A stretch of 6,696 nt of DNA from an uncultured Syntrophomonadaceae bacterium (GCA_944391275.1 CALXSZ010000008.1:1-6696), one strand, 5' to 3'. Counted from the first letter of the stretch, positions 1-6,341 are shown. Notes: generated by a model not told the origin, from the sequence alone. A program made the numbers and translations.

Positions 1-197
1 CACCCGATCATCCGTCTCCCGTCGCTTTAAAGACGCACGTATCCGAACCGGTGCCTTGTATGATTTTTGATAAAAACCATCCGTTTATGCGTCCGGAAGC
101 TTTGCCCTTTAATGAAGAAACCGCTAAGACTGGTCCTTATATTTCGGTTGGTCATACGTTAATGGAATATTTTTTAAGCGGGGATTATCTAAAATGA
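1..197 (+). CDS. apgM: Cofactor-independent phosphoglycerate mutase, ApgM type (C-terminal fragment)
   Basis: This is the last 64 codons of a gene that begins left of the window; the reading frame starts at base 3 and ends at TGA 195-197. The fragment opens with PDHPSP, followed by ALKTHVSEPVPCMIFD. This matches the C-terminal metal-binding segment of the alkaline-phosphatase superfamily in its archaeal-type phosphoglycerate mutase branch, where the usual form is DHPTP followed by KTH and DPVPF. Family members interconvert 3- and 2-phosphoglycerate in the cytoplasm without 2,3-bisphosphoglycerate and use divalent metals; the His of the DHP motif is expected to be a metal ligand. The tail closes with GHTLMEYFLSGDYLK, a plausible natural end, so the 3' end looks intact. 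The catalytic N-terminal part is not visible, so a related branch of the family (homoserine-kinase-like or phosphonopyruvate-decarboxylase-related annotations) cannot be fully excluded. Confidence 0.78.
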   Translation, partial: PDHPSPVALKTHVSEPVPCMIFDKNHPFMRPEALPFNEETAKTGPYISVGHTLMEYFLSGDYLK

Positions 198-335
198 TAT
201 TCCGTCCAATGTTCCTCTCTTTATGACGGATCGCATTTAAGGTTCTTGCAACCTCTTTACAGATTGGCAATTTTCTAGGATAAACGCATTCAAGCAGATA
301 AAACTTTAGGCCTAAAAAGGGAAAGGGAGTTCGCT

Positions 336-587
336 ATGTTAGAATATCGCTATGACACGCAATTATTAATTGAAGGAAAAAATTTAGACGAAGAGAATAT
401 TAACGATTATTTTACGAAAAACTTCCAGGGCGATTGTTTGTTGGCCGTCGGAGATGAAAATTTAATCAAAATCCATTACCATACCAACACCCCCTGGAAG
501 GTATTGGAATATTGTTCTTCCTTAGGTGAAATTTTTGATATCGTTATCGAAGATATGGCTCGTCAAGAACGCGGACTAAAAGGTTAA
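336..587 (+). CDS. Small stand-alone protein resembling the middle domain of fatty acid kinase FakA (DAK2/YloV family)
   Basis: This is an 83-residue cytoplasmic protein with no signal peptide or membrane segment. It begins at ATG 336 behind GGGAG (325-329, 6-nt spacer). YRYDTQLLIEGKNLDEENI, then GDCLLAVGDENLIKIHYHT, then KVLEYCSSLGEIFDIVIEDM line up with the segment that follows the DhaL kinase domain in FakA/YloV proteins. There the usual pattern is YGYCTEF, GDSLVVVGD, VKVHVHT and GxLxxIKIENM. Full FakA proteins have about 550 residues and phosphorylate fatty acids bound to FakB; this protein carries only the middle piece and has no kinase domain, so no catalysis can be inferred. As I recall, that domain in FakA binds zinc through one Cys and two His. 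Here the His pair is kept (H47, H49), but the Cys position holds Asp (D7). It may be annotated elsewhere as 'kinase to dihydroxyacetone kinase'. The start, ribosome binding site and family-like ending argue for a real gene rather than a broken FakA. Function unknown. Confidence 0.8.
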   Translation: MLEYRYDTQLLIEGKNLDEENINDYFTKNFQGDCLLAVGDENLIKIHYHTNTPWKVLEYCSSLGEIFDIVIEDMARQERGLKG

Positions 588-804
588 TAGAGAACTGGTT
601 TGAACCTTTTATCCCCATAACATTTAACCTCCTAATTGTGAACTCCATATTAACCCTACTACAAACAATATACTCTGACGAAATAACGGTTTTTTAACGA
701 ACTTCGACATTTTTTTAGGAGGGGGGTATTTCCAAAGCTTACCGCTGTTTTTTATGCTTGACTATTCATTAATAAATAAACCTAAGAATAGTTGGACAGC
801 TAAG

Positions 805-835
805 CCCCAAGAGAATGAAGGAAATTCTCTTGGGG
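805..835 (-). terminator. 12-bp hairpin after tyrS, possibly a bidirectional terminator
   Basis: CCCCAAGAGAAT (805-816) and ATTCTCTTGGGG (824-835) form a perfect 12-bp stem with a 7-nt loop, ending 10 nt beyond the tyrS stop codon. On the tyrS strand the stem is followed by CTTAGCTG, which is not a U-tract. On the plus strand it is followed by a moderately T-rich stretch (TCCATTCATTTATTTT). The position between two convergent genes suggests it ends transcription from both sides or protects the 3' end of tyrS mRNA. The stem is certain from the sequence; the terminator role is inferred. Confidence 0.6.
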
Positions 836-844
836 TCCATTCAT

Positions 845-2068
845 TTATTTTAAAACGACTTTATGAAATACCTTTTTGCCCTTGCGGATTGTTACGCCAT
901 CTTTTAAAGTTTCTTTGGCAATCGTGAATTCTTGCGAAGAGATTTTTTCAGAATTCACCGTAACGCCACCTTGATCCACCAAACGTCTGGCTTCGCCCTT
1001 GCTTTTAACCAAACCGCAAAGAACCATTACATCTAAAATACCCATCCCGTTCTCTGACACTTCATGATCCGAAAGCTCGGTAGTGGGCATATCCTTGTCG
1101 TCGCCCCCTCCAGAAAATAGGGATCGCGCTACTTTTTGCGCCTTATCCGCTTCTTCCTTCCCATGAACCAACTCCGTCAGTTGATAGGCCAAAATTTCCT
1201 TTTTCTCATTAATGCGGCTGTCTTCCCAAGTTTCCATTTCAGCAATTTCCTCTAGAGAAAGGAACGTTAACATCCGAATGCATTTCATAACGTCCGCATC
1301 GGATACGTTGCGCCAATATTGATAGAATTCAAACGGCGTAGTTTTATTCGGGTCCAGCCATACGGCGCCGTTAGCCGTTTTCCCCATTTTATTTCCCTCG
1401 CTGTTTAACAGCAGCGTGATCGTCATCGCATAAGCGTCGTCGCCGGTCTTGCGCCGGATTAAATCTGCCCCGAAGAGCATATTGCTCCATTGGTCGTCTC
1501 CGCCAAACTGCATATTGCAGCCATAATGATTATGCAAATATAAAAAATCATACGATTGCATAATCATATAATTAAATTCCAGGAAGCTTAAGCCCCGTTC
1601 CATCCGCTGTTTGTAGCATTCCGCCCGCAGCATATTGTTTACCGAAAAACATGCGCCCACATCCCGCAGCAATTCGACATATTTCAAATCTAAAAGCCAA
1701 TCGGCATTATTGACCATGATCGCTTGATCTTCGCCAAATTCAATAAAACGTTCCATCTGCTTTTTGAAACATTCACAGTTATGCTGAATGATTTCCGGCG
1801 TCATCATGGATCGCATATCGGTTCTCCCCGAAGGATCACCTACGAAACCGGTGCCTCCTCCGATCAGTACAATGGGGCGGTTTCCTGCCATTTGCAATCT
1901 TTTCATCAAGCAAAGCGCCATAAAATGTCCAACGTGCAGGGAATCAGCGGTCGGATCAAATCCAATATAAAATCGTGCGCCGCCGCGGTTAATTAAATCG
2001 CGGATTTCGGCTTCATTCGTTACCTGCGCAATTAATCCTCGTTCTTGCAATTCTTCATAAATTCCCAC
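845..2068 (-). CDS. tyrS: Tyrosyl-tRNA synthetase (TyrRS, class I)
   Basis: The enzyme charges tRNA-Tyr with tyrosine in the cytoplasm, using ATP. Numbering below counts from the upstream ATG at 2077. The HIGH motif is HVGH (48-51) after GFDPTADSL. The tyrosine pocket shows Y37, Y170, Q174 and D177, with GGDDQWSN at 192-199. The KMSKS loop is KMGKT (230-234). A C-terminal S4 RNA-binding domain covers roughly 345-405 (VKSKGEARRLVDQGGVTVN). Length is normal for the family. I place the start at GTG 2066-2068 (407 residues) because the only Shine-Dalgarno, GGAGG at 2078-2082, touches the ATG at 2075-2077 but lies 9 nt from this GTG. The protein would then begin (M)GIYEELQERGLIAQ, as TyrRS proteins usually do. 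The 410-residue ATG form stays possible. A tyrosine T-box leader precedes the gene, and a hairpin follows the stop. Confidence 0.96.
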   Translation of the reverse strand: MGIYEELQERGLIAQVTNEAEIRDLINRGGARFYIGFDPTADSLHVGHFMALCLMKRLQMAGNRPIVLIGGGTGFVGDPSGRTDMRSMMTPEIIQHNCECFKKQMERFIEFGEDQAIMVNNADWLLDLKYVELLRDVGACFSVNNMLRAECYKQRMERGLSFLEFNYMIMQSYDFLYLHNHYGCNMQFGGDDQWSNMLFGADLIRRKTGDDAYAMTITLLLNSEGNKMGKTANGAVWLDPNKTTPFEFYQYWRNVSDADVMKCIRMLTFLSLEEIAEMETWEDSRINEKKEILAYQLTELVHGKEEADKAQKVARSLFSGGGDDKDMPTTELSDHEVSENGMGILDVMVLCGLVKSKGEARRLVDQGGVTVNSEKISSQEFTIAKETLKDGVTIRKGKKVFHKVVLK

Positions 2069-2077
2069 TTTTTCCAT

Positions 2078-2082
2078 CCTCC
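2078..2082 (-). promoter_or_regulatory. tyrS ribosome binding site that favours the GTG start
   Basis: On the minus strand GGAGG is followed directly by ATGGAAAAAGTG. The spacer is 0 nt to the ATG and 9 nt to the in-frame GTG. A zero-length spacer would hardly allow initiation, so this site supports GTG at 2068. Confidence 0.65.
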
Positions 2083-2087
2083 ATATT

Positions 2088-2122
2088 AAAAAATCCCCTG
2101 CCCTTTTTTTCAGGACAGAGGA
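2088..2122 (-). terminator. Regulated intrinsic terminator of the tyrS T-box
   Basis: UCCUCUGUCC pairs with GGGCAGGGGA (10 bp including two G-U pairs) across an A-rich loop and is followed directly by six U. Its 5' arm contains the CCUCUG used by the antiterminator, so the two folds exclude each other. Confidence 0.92.
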
Positions 2123-2362
2123 CGAAAATTTTTTCGCGGTACCACCTCTGGTTCAAATACTCCTCACGAAGCATTTCTCAGCATGTGTTTTTCACACATG
2201 CTCGCTTTATCGGGCGACCCCGTCTTACCCTACTCATCATTTCCGTTCAGGAAGCAGCTCTGGAATGTATTCAAACCGACTCGTTTATATCCTCGCAGCA
2301 CCCGGATACTCTCTGAAAAACTTGTCTGTTTTACTCGTTTCCTTCATAGCCTTTCTGTTTTT
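2088..2362 (-). promoter_or_regulatory. Tyrosine-specific T-box leader of tyrS
   Basis: The roughly 275-nt leader has T-box features in the right order on the minus strand. The distal part of Stem I contains AGAGAGTATCCGGGTGCTGCGAGGAT split by an ATCC/GGAT helix (2304-2307 with 2289-2292). The specifier loop reads GAA-UAC-A, with the Tyr codon UAC at 2267-2269. A 9-bp Stem III hairpin lies at 2180-2202. The T-box core AGAGGUGGUACCGCG occupies 2135-2149; its UGGU (2141-2144) can pair with the ACCA end of uncharged tRNA-Tyr. The antiterminator pairs CAGAGG with CCUCUG around the core. The same CCUCUG lies in the competing terminator at 2088-2122, so uncharged tRNA-Tyr should allow read-through into tyrS. 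The 5' boundary is estimated from the promoter. Specificity for Tyr agrees with both the codon and the gene downstream. Confidence 0.95.
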
Positions 2363-2368
2363 TTATAT

Positions 2369-2377
2369 AGTATAACA
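2369..2377 (-). promoter_or_regulatory. Extended -10 promoter of the tyrS leader
   Basis: The minus strand reads TGTTATACT, an extended -10 (TGn plus TATACT at 2369-2374). The best -35 at 17-nt spacing is TTACTT, a poor match, which suits an extended -10 promoter. Transcription should start near 2362, just upstream of the T-box Stem I region. The overlapping TATATA at 2364-2369 is an alternative -10. Confidence 0.55.
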
Positions 2378-2466
2378 AAATTCCTGGATAAAAGTAAGGG
2401 ATGAAACCGTTATTTTTAAAATTTTCTCTTTTTTTTGAAGAATTTAAGATGAAATAAATTTTTCTT

Positions 2467-3651
2467 CTATTTGTTCCTCCCAGCAAAACAGGCCGCCGTT
2501 TTATGATAAAGCAGGCAGAGAAGAATAATGATAACCATCGTTGGGAACGTATTGCCCAAAACGAAGACGACGAGCATGAGACAGCGATACAGAATGAAAC
2601 CCGCCGCCCAAAGGACTAAATTCGGGAGATTGAGCATCTGGTCGGAAACATCTTTCTTCAGGAAAAAGAAATTGGCAATCTGAACGGCAATCATGGGAGC
2701 AAATACGGAACCAATCAGATACAGAAAATCCGTAATATTATCCATCGGATAAACGATCGCCGCCACGGTTCCGATCACGGTAACGAAAAGCGCCGCTTTT
2801 TTCCCATTGATTCGTGAAGAAATGGTTTCGCTGGATACTCCCGCCGAATAAGCATCCAGAAAAGTGGTTGTAACCGTTGATAAAATAACAATCAACAATC
2901 CTCCGATGCCCAGTCCGGCTTTGAGTAAAACCTGAGCAAAATCATATTCGCCCGTGTAAATGGCCGCGCCCATTCCAATGCCATACATCCAGCAACTAAC
3001 AAGCCCATATACGATTGCGCTAACCGCAGTCGCTCGAACAGGTTTCTGCGCTTTTCGGGTATAATCGCTAATCAAGGGAAGCCAGGAAAGCGGCATCGCA
3101 ACCGACAATTCAACAGCCGCGCCAAACGTAATACTGTCCGCCCCAATCACCCCGATAACGCCGCTTGTACTAAAAATCGTTTTACTCAAAATCAACGTCA
3201 GAATGAACAACGTGGCCATTGCCAATGTATTCAGTTTCCCCAAATTGGTTATGCCAATCCCAATCCATAGTAAGATAAGCGCCCCGATAACGATACACCA
3301 TACCCAATGGCCCGTCGTCCAAATGCCATTCGCCGCTAATGCGCCGTCATAAATCATGATCGACGTCCACCCGACTAATTGTAAGATATTCAGCAGAGCA
3401 AACAGTAAGCTCCCTTTTTGGCCGAAACTCATTTTGACCGTTTCCATCGCGCTTTTGCGGACTTTTGCGCCGATTAAACCGGATAGAAATAGCAATGTAC
3501 ACCCAATCAGATGCCCAATTAAAATCGCCAGAAGTCCTTTTGAAAAACCCAGCGGCGCCAGGTATGTTCCGGTCAAAATTTCCGCAATGGATACGGCCGC
3601 CCCAAACCAAATTAAACCATTTTCAAATAGGGAAGTGCGTTTTTCAGTCAT
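2467..3651 (-). CDS. cytX: Hydroxymethylpyrimidine transporter CytX (NCS1 family)
   Basis: This 394-residue membrane protein has about twelve hydrophobic segments, from roughly 11-32 to 367-384. It belongs to the NCS1 nucleobase:cation symporter family, shown by GLIWFGAAVSIAEILTGTYLAPLG at the N-terminus (10-35), PLSWLPLISDYTR at 187-199 and TTTFLDAYSAGVS at 261-273. Relatives carry cytosine (CodB) or other bases. Because it lies in a TPP-riboswitch-controlled operon directly after thiD, I infer the CytX branch, thought to import the thiamine pyrimidine precursor HMP. The ATG at 3651 overlaps the thiD stop by 8 nt (ATGACTGA), with GGAGG 9 nt upstream, so translational coupling to thiD is likely. 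It is the last gene of the operon, and no convincing terminator follows it. Substrate assignment rests on context; a cytosine permease role is the main alternative. Confidence 0.88.
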   Translation of the reverse strand: MTEKRTSLFENGLIWFGAAVSIAEILTGTYLAPLGFSKGLLAILIGHLIGCTLLFLSGLIGAKVRKSAMETVKMSFGQKGSLLFALLNILQLVGWTSIMIYDGALAANGIWTTGHWVWCIVIGALILLWIGIGITNLGKLNTLAMATLFILTLILSKTIFSTSGVIGVIGADSITFGAAVELSVAMPLSWLPLISDYTRKAQKPVRATAVSAIVYGLVSCWMYGIGMGAAIYTGEYDFAQVLLKAGLGIGGLLIVILSTVTTTFLDAYSAGVSSETISSRINGKKAALFVTVIGTVAAIVYPMDNITDFLYLIGSVFAPMIAVQIANFFFLKKDVSDQMLNLPNLVLWAAGFILYRCLMLVVFVLGNTFPTMVIIILLCLLYHKTAACFAGRNK

Positions 3652-4459
3652 TTTCTCCGGCCTCCCTGGAAAATTCTCCGGTTAACCCAAACGCATGGTT
3701 CATTGGTCCTCTGCCGGCGCCTAAATTCAGTTGGGCCGCTAACGCTCCAGAAATATAATCTTTGGCGCGTTGCACAGAAACCTCTAACGAAAAACCTTTC
3801 GCCAGATTCGCAGCGATGGCGCTGGAAAGCGTACAACCGGTTCCGTGCGTATTCGGATTCGCGATATGTTTGCCATAAAACCAGCGCGCCGCGCCTTGAT
3901 GATATAATAGATCGTTGGCGTCGTTTAAATTGTGCCCCCCTTTACAAAGCACCGCACAGCCGTAAGTTTCGTAAATTTGTTTCGCCGCTTTTACCATATC
4001 TTCCTCATCATGGATCTGTAATCCGGTTAACTCTTGGGCTTCCGGAATGTTAGGCGTAAGTACAAAAGCCAGAGGCAATAAGGCCGTTTTTAAGGTTTGG
4101 ATCGCATTCTCGCTGATGAGCTTGGCGCCGCTGGTTGCCACCATCACAGGATCAACAACGACATTGACTGCCTGATATTCTTTTAATTTTTGCGCAATGG
4201 TTTCAATCAGTTCGCGGGACGCCACCATCCCAATTTTTACAGCTTGCGGTGGAATGTCCGTAAAAACAGCGTCTAACTGCTGCGCTAAAAATTCCGGGGT
4301 CACTTCCATAATTCCGGATACGCCGGTTGTATTCTGGGCGGTTAAAGCCGTAATGGCGCTCATGGCATATACGCCGTTCATCGTCATGGTTTTAATGTCT
4401 GCTTGAATACCGGCGCCTCCGCTGGAATCGGTCCCAGCGATTGTTAATGCGGTTCTCAT
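3644..4459 (-). CDS. thiD: Hydroxymethylpyrimidine/phosphomethylpyrimidine kinase ThiD
   Basis: This cytoplasmic ribokinase-fold enzyme phosphorylates HMP to HMP-P and then HMP-PP, the pyrimidine partner used by ThiE. Numbering is from my chosen start (271 residues, normal for the family). The N-terminal substrate motif is IAGTDSSGGAGIQADIKT (7-24). DPVMVATSG lies at 103-111, TPNIPE at 135-140 and KGGH at 173-176. The anion-hole motif NTHGTGCT (203-210) carries the catalytic Cys209. I chose ATG 4457-4459 because AAGGAAG lies 8 nt upstream and the protein then begins MRTALTIAGTD, as is usual. An in-frame ATG at 4486 would add nine residues but has no ribosome binding site. The stop overlaps cytX by 8 nt. 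Upstream lies an unusually long gap to thiE. Confidence 0.95.
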   Translation of the reverse strand: MRTALTIAGTDSSGGAGIQADIKTMTMNGVYAMSAITALTAQNTTGVSGIMEVTPEFLAQQLDAVFTDIPPQAVKIGMVASRELIETIAQKLKEYQAVNVVVDPVMVATSGAKLISENAIQTLKTALLPLAFVLTPNIPEAQELTGLQIHDEEDMVKAAKQIYETYGCAVLCKGGHNLNDANDLLYHQGAARWFYGKHIANPNTHGTGCTLSSAIAANLAKGFSLEVSVQRAKDYISGALAAQLNLGAGRGPMNHAFGLTGEFSREAGEND

Positions 4460-4670
4460 ATCATCAACTTCCTTTCCCATTCGCATTAATTTTGTAAAGC
4501 GACAAAAGGTGGTGCCCCCAATTTGCCGCTGCTATTTCACATTTGTACATTGACCAAAAAAGATAAATCCGTTTTTTCGTTTTATGCTGCTGCGCGAGAA
4601 AACCGTTTTCCATAATTTGGAAACTTTAACGCCACACAAGTGAAAATATCTGTAAATTATTTTGTTTTCT
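4460..4670 (-). other. 211-nt gene-free gap inside the thi operon (thiE-thiD)
   Basis: No coding frame, second TPP aptamer or T-box core is visible here. The sequence is AT-rich on the thiE side. It holds a short hairpin (TTTCCA, 5-nt loop, TGGAAA; near 4606-4623) and a weak promoter-like pair (TTGGTC, 17-nt spacer, TAGCAG; near 4525-4555). The hairpin is followed by ACGGTTTTCTCG, not a clean U-tract, so termination is doubtful. The gap may hold an internal promoter, a processing site or remnants of a lost gene; the sequence alone does not decide. Confidence 0.4.
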
Positions 4671-5315
4671 TTACACGCTCTCTACCATTTCTTGAGTCAA
4701 TTTTTTTAATTCGGCGGTTGCTTTTTGAATATCGGATTGGGCAAAAATCGCACTAATCACGGCAATCCCGCAAATTCCGCTGCCCGATAGCTGCATCACA
4801 TTATTTTTTTGGATCCCGCCAATGGCAATCACCGGAATCGTCACCGCATCGCAGATTCCCTTCAAAACGTCCATGGAAACCCACTCCGCATCGGCTTTCG
4901 ATCCAGTCGAAAATACCGCTCCAACGCCCAAATAATCGGCTCCAGCTTTTTCCGCTGCCATCGCCTGTTCTACCGTTTGAGCGGAAACGCCCAAGATTTT
5001 ATTGTCCCCTAATTTCATTCGCACTTCGGCGGCATTCATATCGCCTTGTCCTACGTGTACCCCGTCCGCATCGATCGCAACAGCCACTTCTACGTTATCA
5101 TTAATCACGAAAGGAACTGAATATTCTTTGCACAATCGTTGAATCGGAAGAGCTTCTTCCATAAAATGATGGAAATCGAAATTTTTTTCTCGTAATTGGA
5201 TGAACGTAGCGCCTCCTTGCAGGGCTTTTTCCACTTGTTGAAAGAGCGTTTCCCCCTTTAACCACCTGCGGTCGGTTACCGCATACAGAAGCAAATCTTT
5301 TTTATCGCACTTCAT
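4671..5315 (-). CDS. thiE: Thiamine phosphate synthase ThiE
   Basis: This cytoplasmic TIM-barrel enzyme of 214 residues joins HMP-PP and thiazole phosphate into thiamine phosphate, releasing pyrophosphate. Visible motifs in order are YAVTDR (11-16), QLREK (40-44), IND (71-73, diphosphate and metal region), DADGVHVGQGDM (82-93), GVGAVFSTGSKADA (130-143), PVIAIGGI (161-168) and GIAVISAI (183-190). The phosphate loop reads STGSK where many relatives have a PTxTK or STSTK form, so one Thr is replaced by Ser; this is conservative and activity should be kept. The ATG lies inside the end of thiM (14-nt overlap), with AGAAGG about 8 nt upstream, so coupled translation is likely. Length and motifs are complete. 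Confidence 0.96.
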   Translation of the reverse strand: MKCDKKDLLLYAVTDRRWLKGETLFQQVEKALQGGATFIQLREKNFDFHHFMEEALPIQRLCKEYSVPFVINDNVEVAVAIDADGVHVGQGDMNAAEVRMKLGDNKILGVSAQTVEQAMAAEKAGADYLGVGAVFSTGSKADAEWVSMDVLKGICDAVTIPVIAIGGIQKNNVMQLSGSGICGIAVISAIFAQSDIQKATAELKKLTQEMVESV

Positions 5316-6123
5316 ACTTTGCGCCTTCTTCTAAGGTTTTTCCATCCATATGATAAATGGCGTCAATGATTCGATTGCGATAGGTCGCATTGCCTTCTCC
5401 ATCCTGTAATTTTCCATACCCAATTTCCCCGGCTAATCCCATCATACACACTGCCGCCGCCGCCGCTTCAAGTTTTTGTCCAGGATTAGCTACCAGAAAG
5501 GCGGTCATCAACGCCGAAAGCTGGCATCCGGTTCCGGTAATTTTCCCCATTTCCGGACGGCCGTTGCGAATCACATAACAGGTTTGAGCGTCTGCAACCA
5601 AGTCAATCGCGCCGGTAATCGCAAGGATGTTGTTTGTCTTCTGCGCAAAATTTTTGGCAAATGAAATCATTGCATCCAAATTTTCTTCTGTTACCGCGTC
5701 GGCCCCATCCGCGTCCACGCCTTTCGTCGTTCCGCTGCCCAAAGCCAAGGTCTTTATTTCAGAAATGTTTCCGCGTATGGCGTCCAGTTTCAATTCCTGC
5801 ATGAGCGTTAATGCGGTACGGGTACGTAAGGCGCTGGCTCCGGCTCCAACCGGATCCAGCAATACCACATGCTCCAATTCGTTTGCCTTTTTCCCAGCGA
5901 TCAACATGGCTTGAATGCTTTGCTGATTTAAAGTCCCAATGTTAATATTTAATCCCCCACAAATGGACGTGATATCCGCAACGTCTTCCGGTTCGTCCGA
6001 CATAATAGGGCTTCCACCGCACGCCAGCAAGACATTGGCGACGTCATTCACTGTAACGTAATTGGTAATATTGTGAATGAGTGGCGTGGTTTTTCTTACT
6101 TCTTGTATACAATTTGCAAACAT
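5302..6123 (-). CDS. thiM: Hydroxyethylthiazole kinase ThiM
   Basis: This cytoplasmic ribokinase-superfamily enzyme of 273 residues phosphorylates the thiazole alcohol of thiamine (THZ), the salvage route to thiazole phosphate. Visible motifs are PLIHNITNYVTVNDVAN (14-30, substrate side), GGSPIMSDEPED (36-47), LLDPVGAGAS (88-97), IRGNISEI (116-123), TGAIDLV (170-176) and ITGTGCQLSALMTAF (195-209), with the catalytic Cys200. Length is normal and no key residue is missing. The start ATG at 6121-6123 has a strong ribosome binding site (AAAGGAG, 6-nt spacer). It is the first gene of the operon, directly behind the TPP riboswitch and its terminator, so TPP should repress it at the transcription level. 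Confidence 0.97.
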   Translation of the reverse strand: MFANCIQEVRKTTPLIHNITNYVTVNDVANVLLACGGSPIMSDEPEDVADITSICGGLNINIGTLNQQSIQAMLIAGKKANELEHVVLLDPVGAGASALRTRTALTLMQELKLDAIRGNISEIKTLALGSGTTKGVDADGADAVTEENLDAMISFAKNFAQKTNNILAITGAIDLVADAQTCYVIRNGRPEMGKITGTGCQLSALMTAFLVANPGQKLEAAAAAVCMMGLAGEIGYGKLQDGEGNATYRNRIIDAIYHMDGKTLEEGAKYEVR

Positions 6124-6188
6124 CCGAATCTCCTTTCTTCATCCGACTTGATAACCGGGTTGGATAAACACAAGCAAAATTCATTCGT

Positions 6189-6227
6189 AAAACAAAAAGC
6201 GAATAAGCCGACGTTCGCCTATTCGCT
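6189..6227 (-). terminator. Intrinsic terminator, expression platform of the TPP riboswitch
   Basis: AGCGAATAGGC pairs with GCTTATTCGCT (11 bp, one G-U) across an 8-nt loop. The T-tract TTTTTGTTTT begins at the last base of the stem. It lies between the aptamer and the thiM ribosome binding site. TPP binding should favour this hairpin and stop transcription before thiM. The antiterminator partner is not obvious. Confidence 0.9.
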
Positions 6228-6240
6228 CTCAAAATGCATG

Positions 6241-6322
6241 AATTTCCCTACGTTGGCATTATCCAAATCAGGTTATGGGTCGAAGGTTGCACCTTCCTCT
6301 CAGCCTGTCACACAAGCTCCCC
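6241..6322 (-). promoter_or_regulatory. TPP riboswitch (THI box) aptamer
   Basis: On the minus strand the aptamer runs from GGGGAGCUUG to GUAGGGAAAUU. It holds the conserved CUGAGA (6298-6303) and the pyrophosphate-sensing half ACCUGAU, UUGG, AUAAUG, CCAA, CGUAGGGA (6245-6273). The GCUUG/CAGGC helix closes a UGUGA loop. Between CUGAGA and the CGACCC strand sits an extra 6-bp hairpin (GAAGGU, GCA, ACCUUC; 6282-6296), the optional P3a arm of this class. P1 is hard to find: an A-tract precedes GGGG, and AAAUUC follows on the 3' side. It controls thiM-thiE and probably thiD-cytX in response to thiamine pyrophosphate. Confidence 0.96.
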
Positions 6323-6341
6323 TTTTTTATTGGTCTTATTT

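Noticed and set aside
201..254. Two small plus-strand hairpins after apgM (TCCGTC/GACGGA with an 18-nt loop; AGGTT/AACCT with a 5-nt loop)
   Set aside because: Stems are only 5-6 bp and have no proper T-tract, too weak to call terminators.
264..292. Possible promoter TTGGCA with a 17-nt spacer before the 83-residue gene
   Set aside because: The -10 candidate (CATTCA) matches the consensus poorly; the gene could equally be co-transcribed with apgM.
577..611. 9-bp inverted repeat TAAAAGGTT/AACCTTTTA at the end of the 83-residue gene
   Set aside because: AU-rich stem with a 17-nt loop, overlapping the stop codon and followed by CCCC instead of a T-tract; not convincing as a terminator.
717..726. 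AGGAGGGGGG on the plus strand, a perfect Shine-Dalgarno-like site
   Set aside because: No start codon follows at a usable distance. The next ATG (754) opens a frame that runs into antisense tyrS with no recognisable protein, so I treat it as an orphan motif.
2183..2404. 73-codon plus-strand frame over the tyrS leader
   Set aside because: It lies opposite the T-box, whose structure explains the sequence, and the translation resembles no protein.
4460..4486. Longer thiD start at ATG 4486
   Set aside because: It has no ribosome binding site, while ATG 4459 has AAGGAAG at 8 nt and gives the usual family N-terminus.
4490..4530. GGTGGTGCCCCC on the plus strand, resembling the T-box GGTGGTACC core
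   Set aside because: It lies on the strand opposite the operon, the core sequence is not matched, and no specifier or terminator fold accompanies it.
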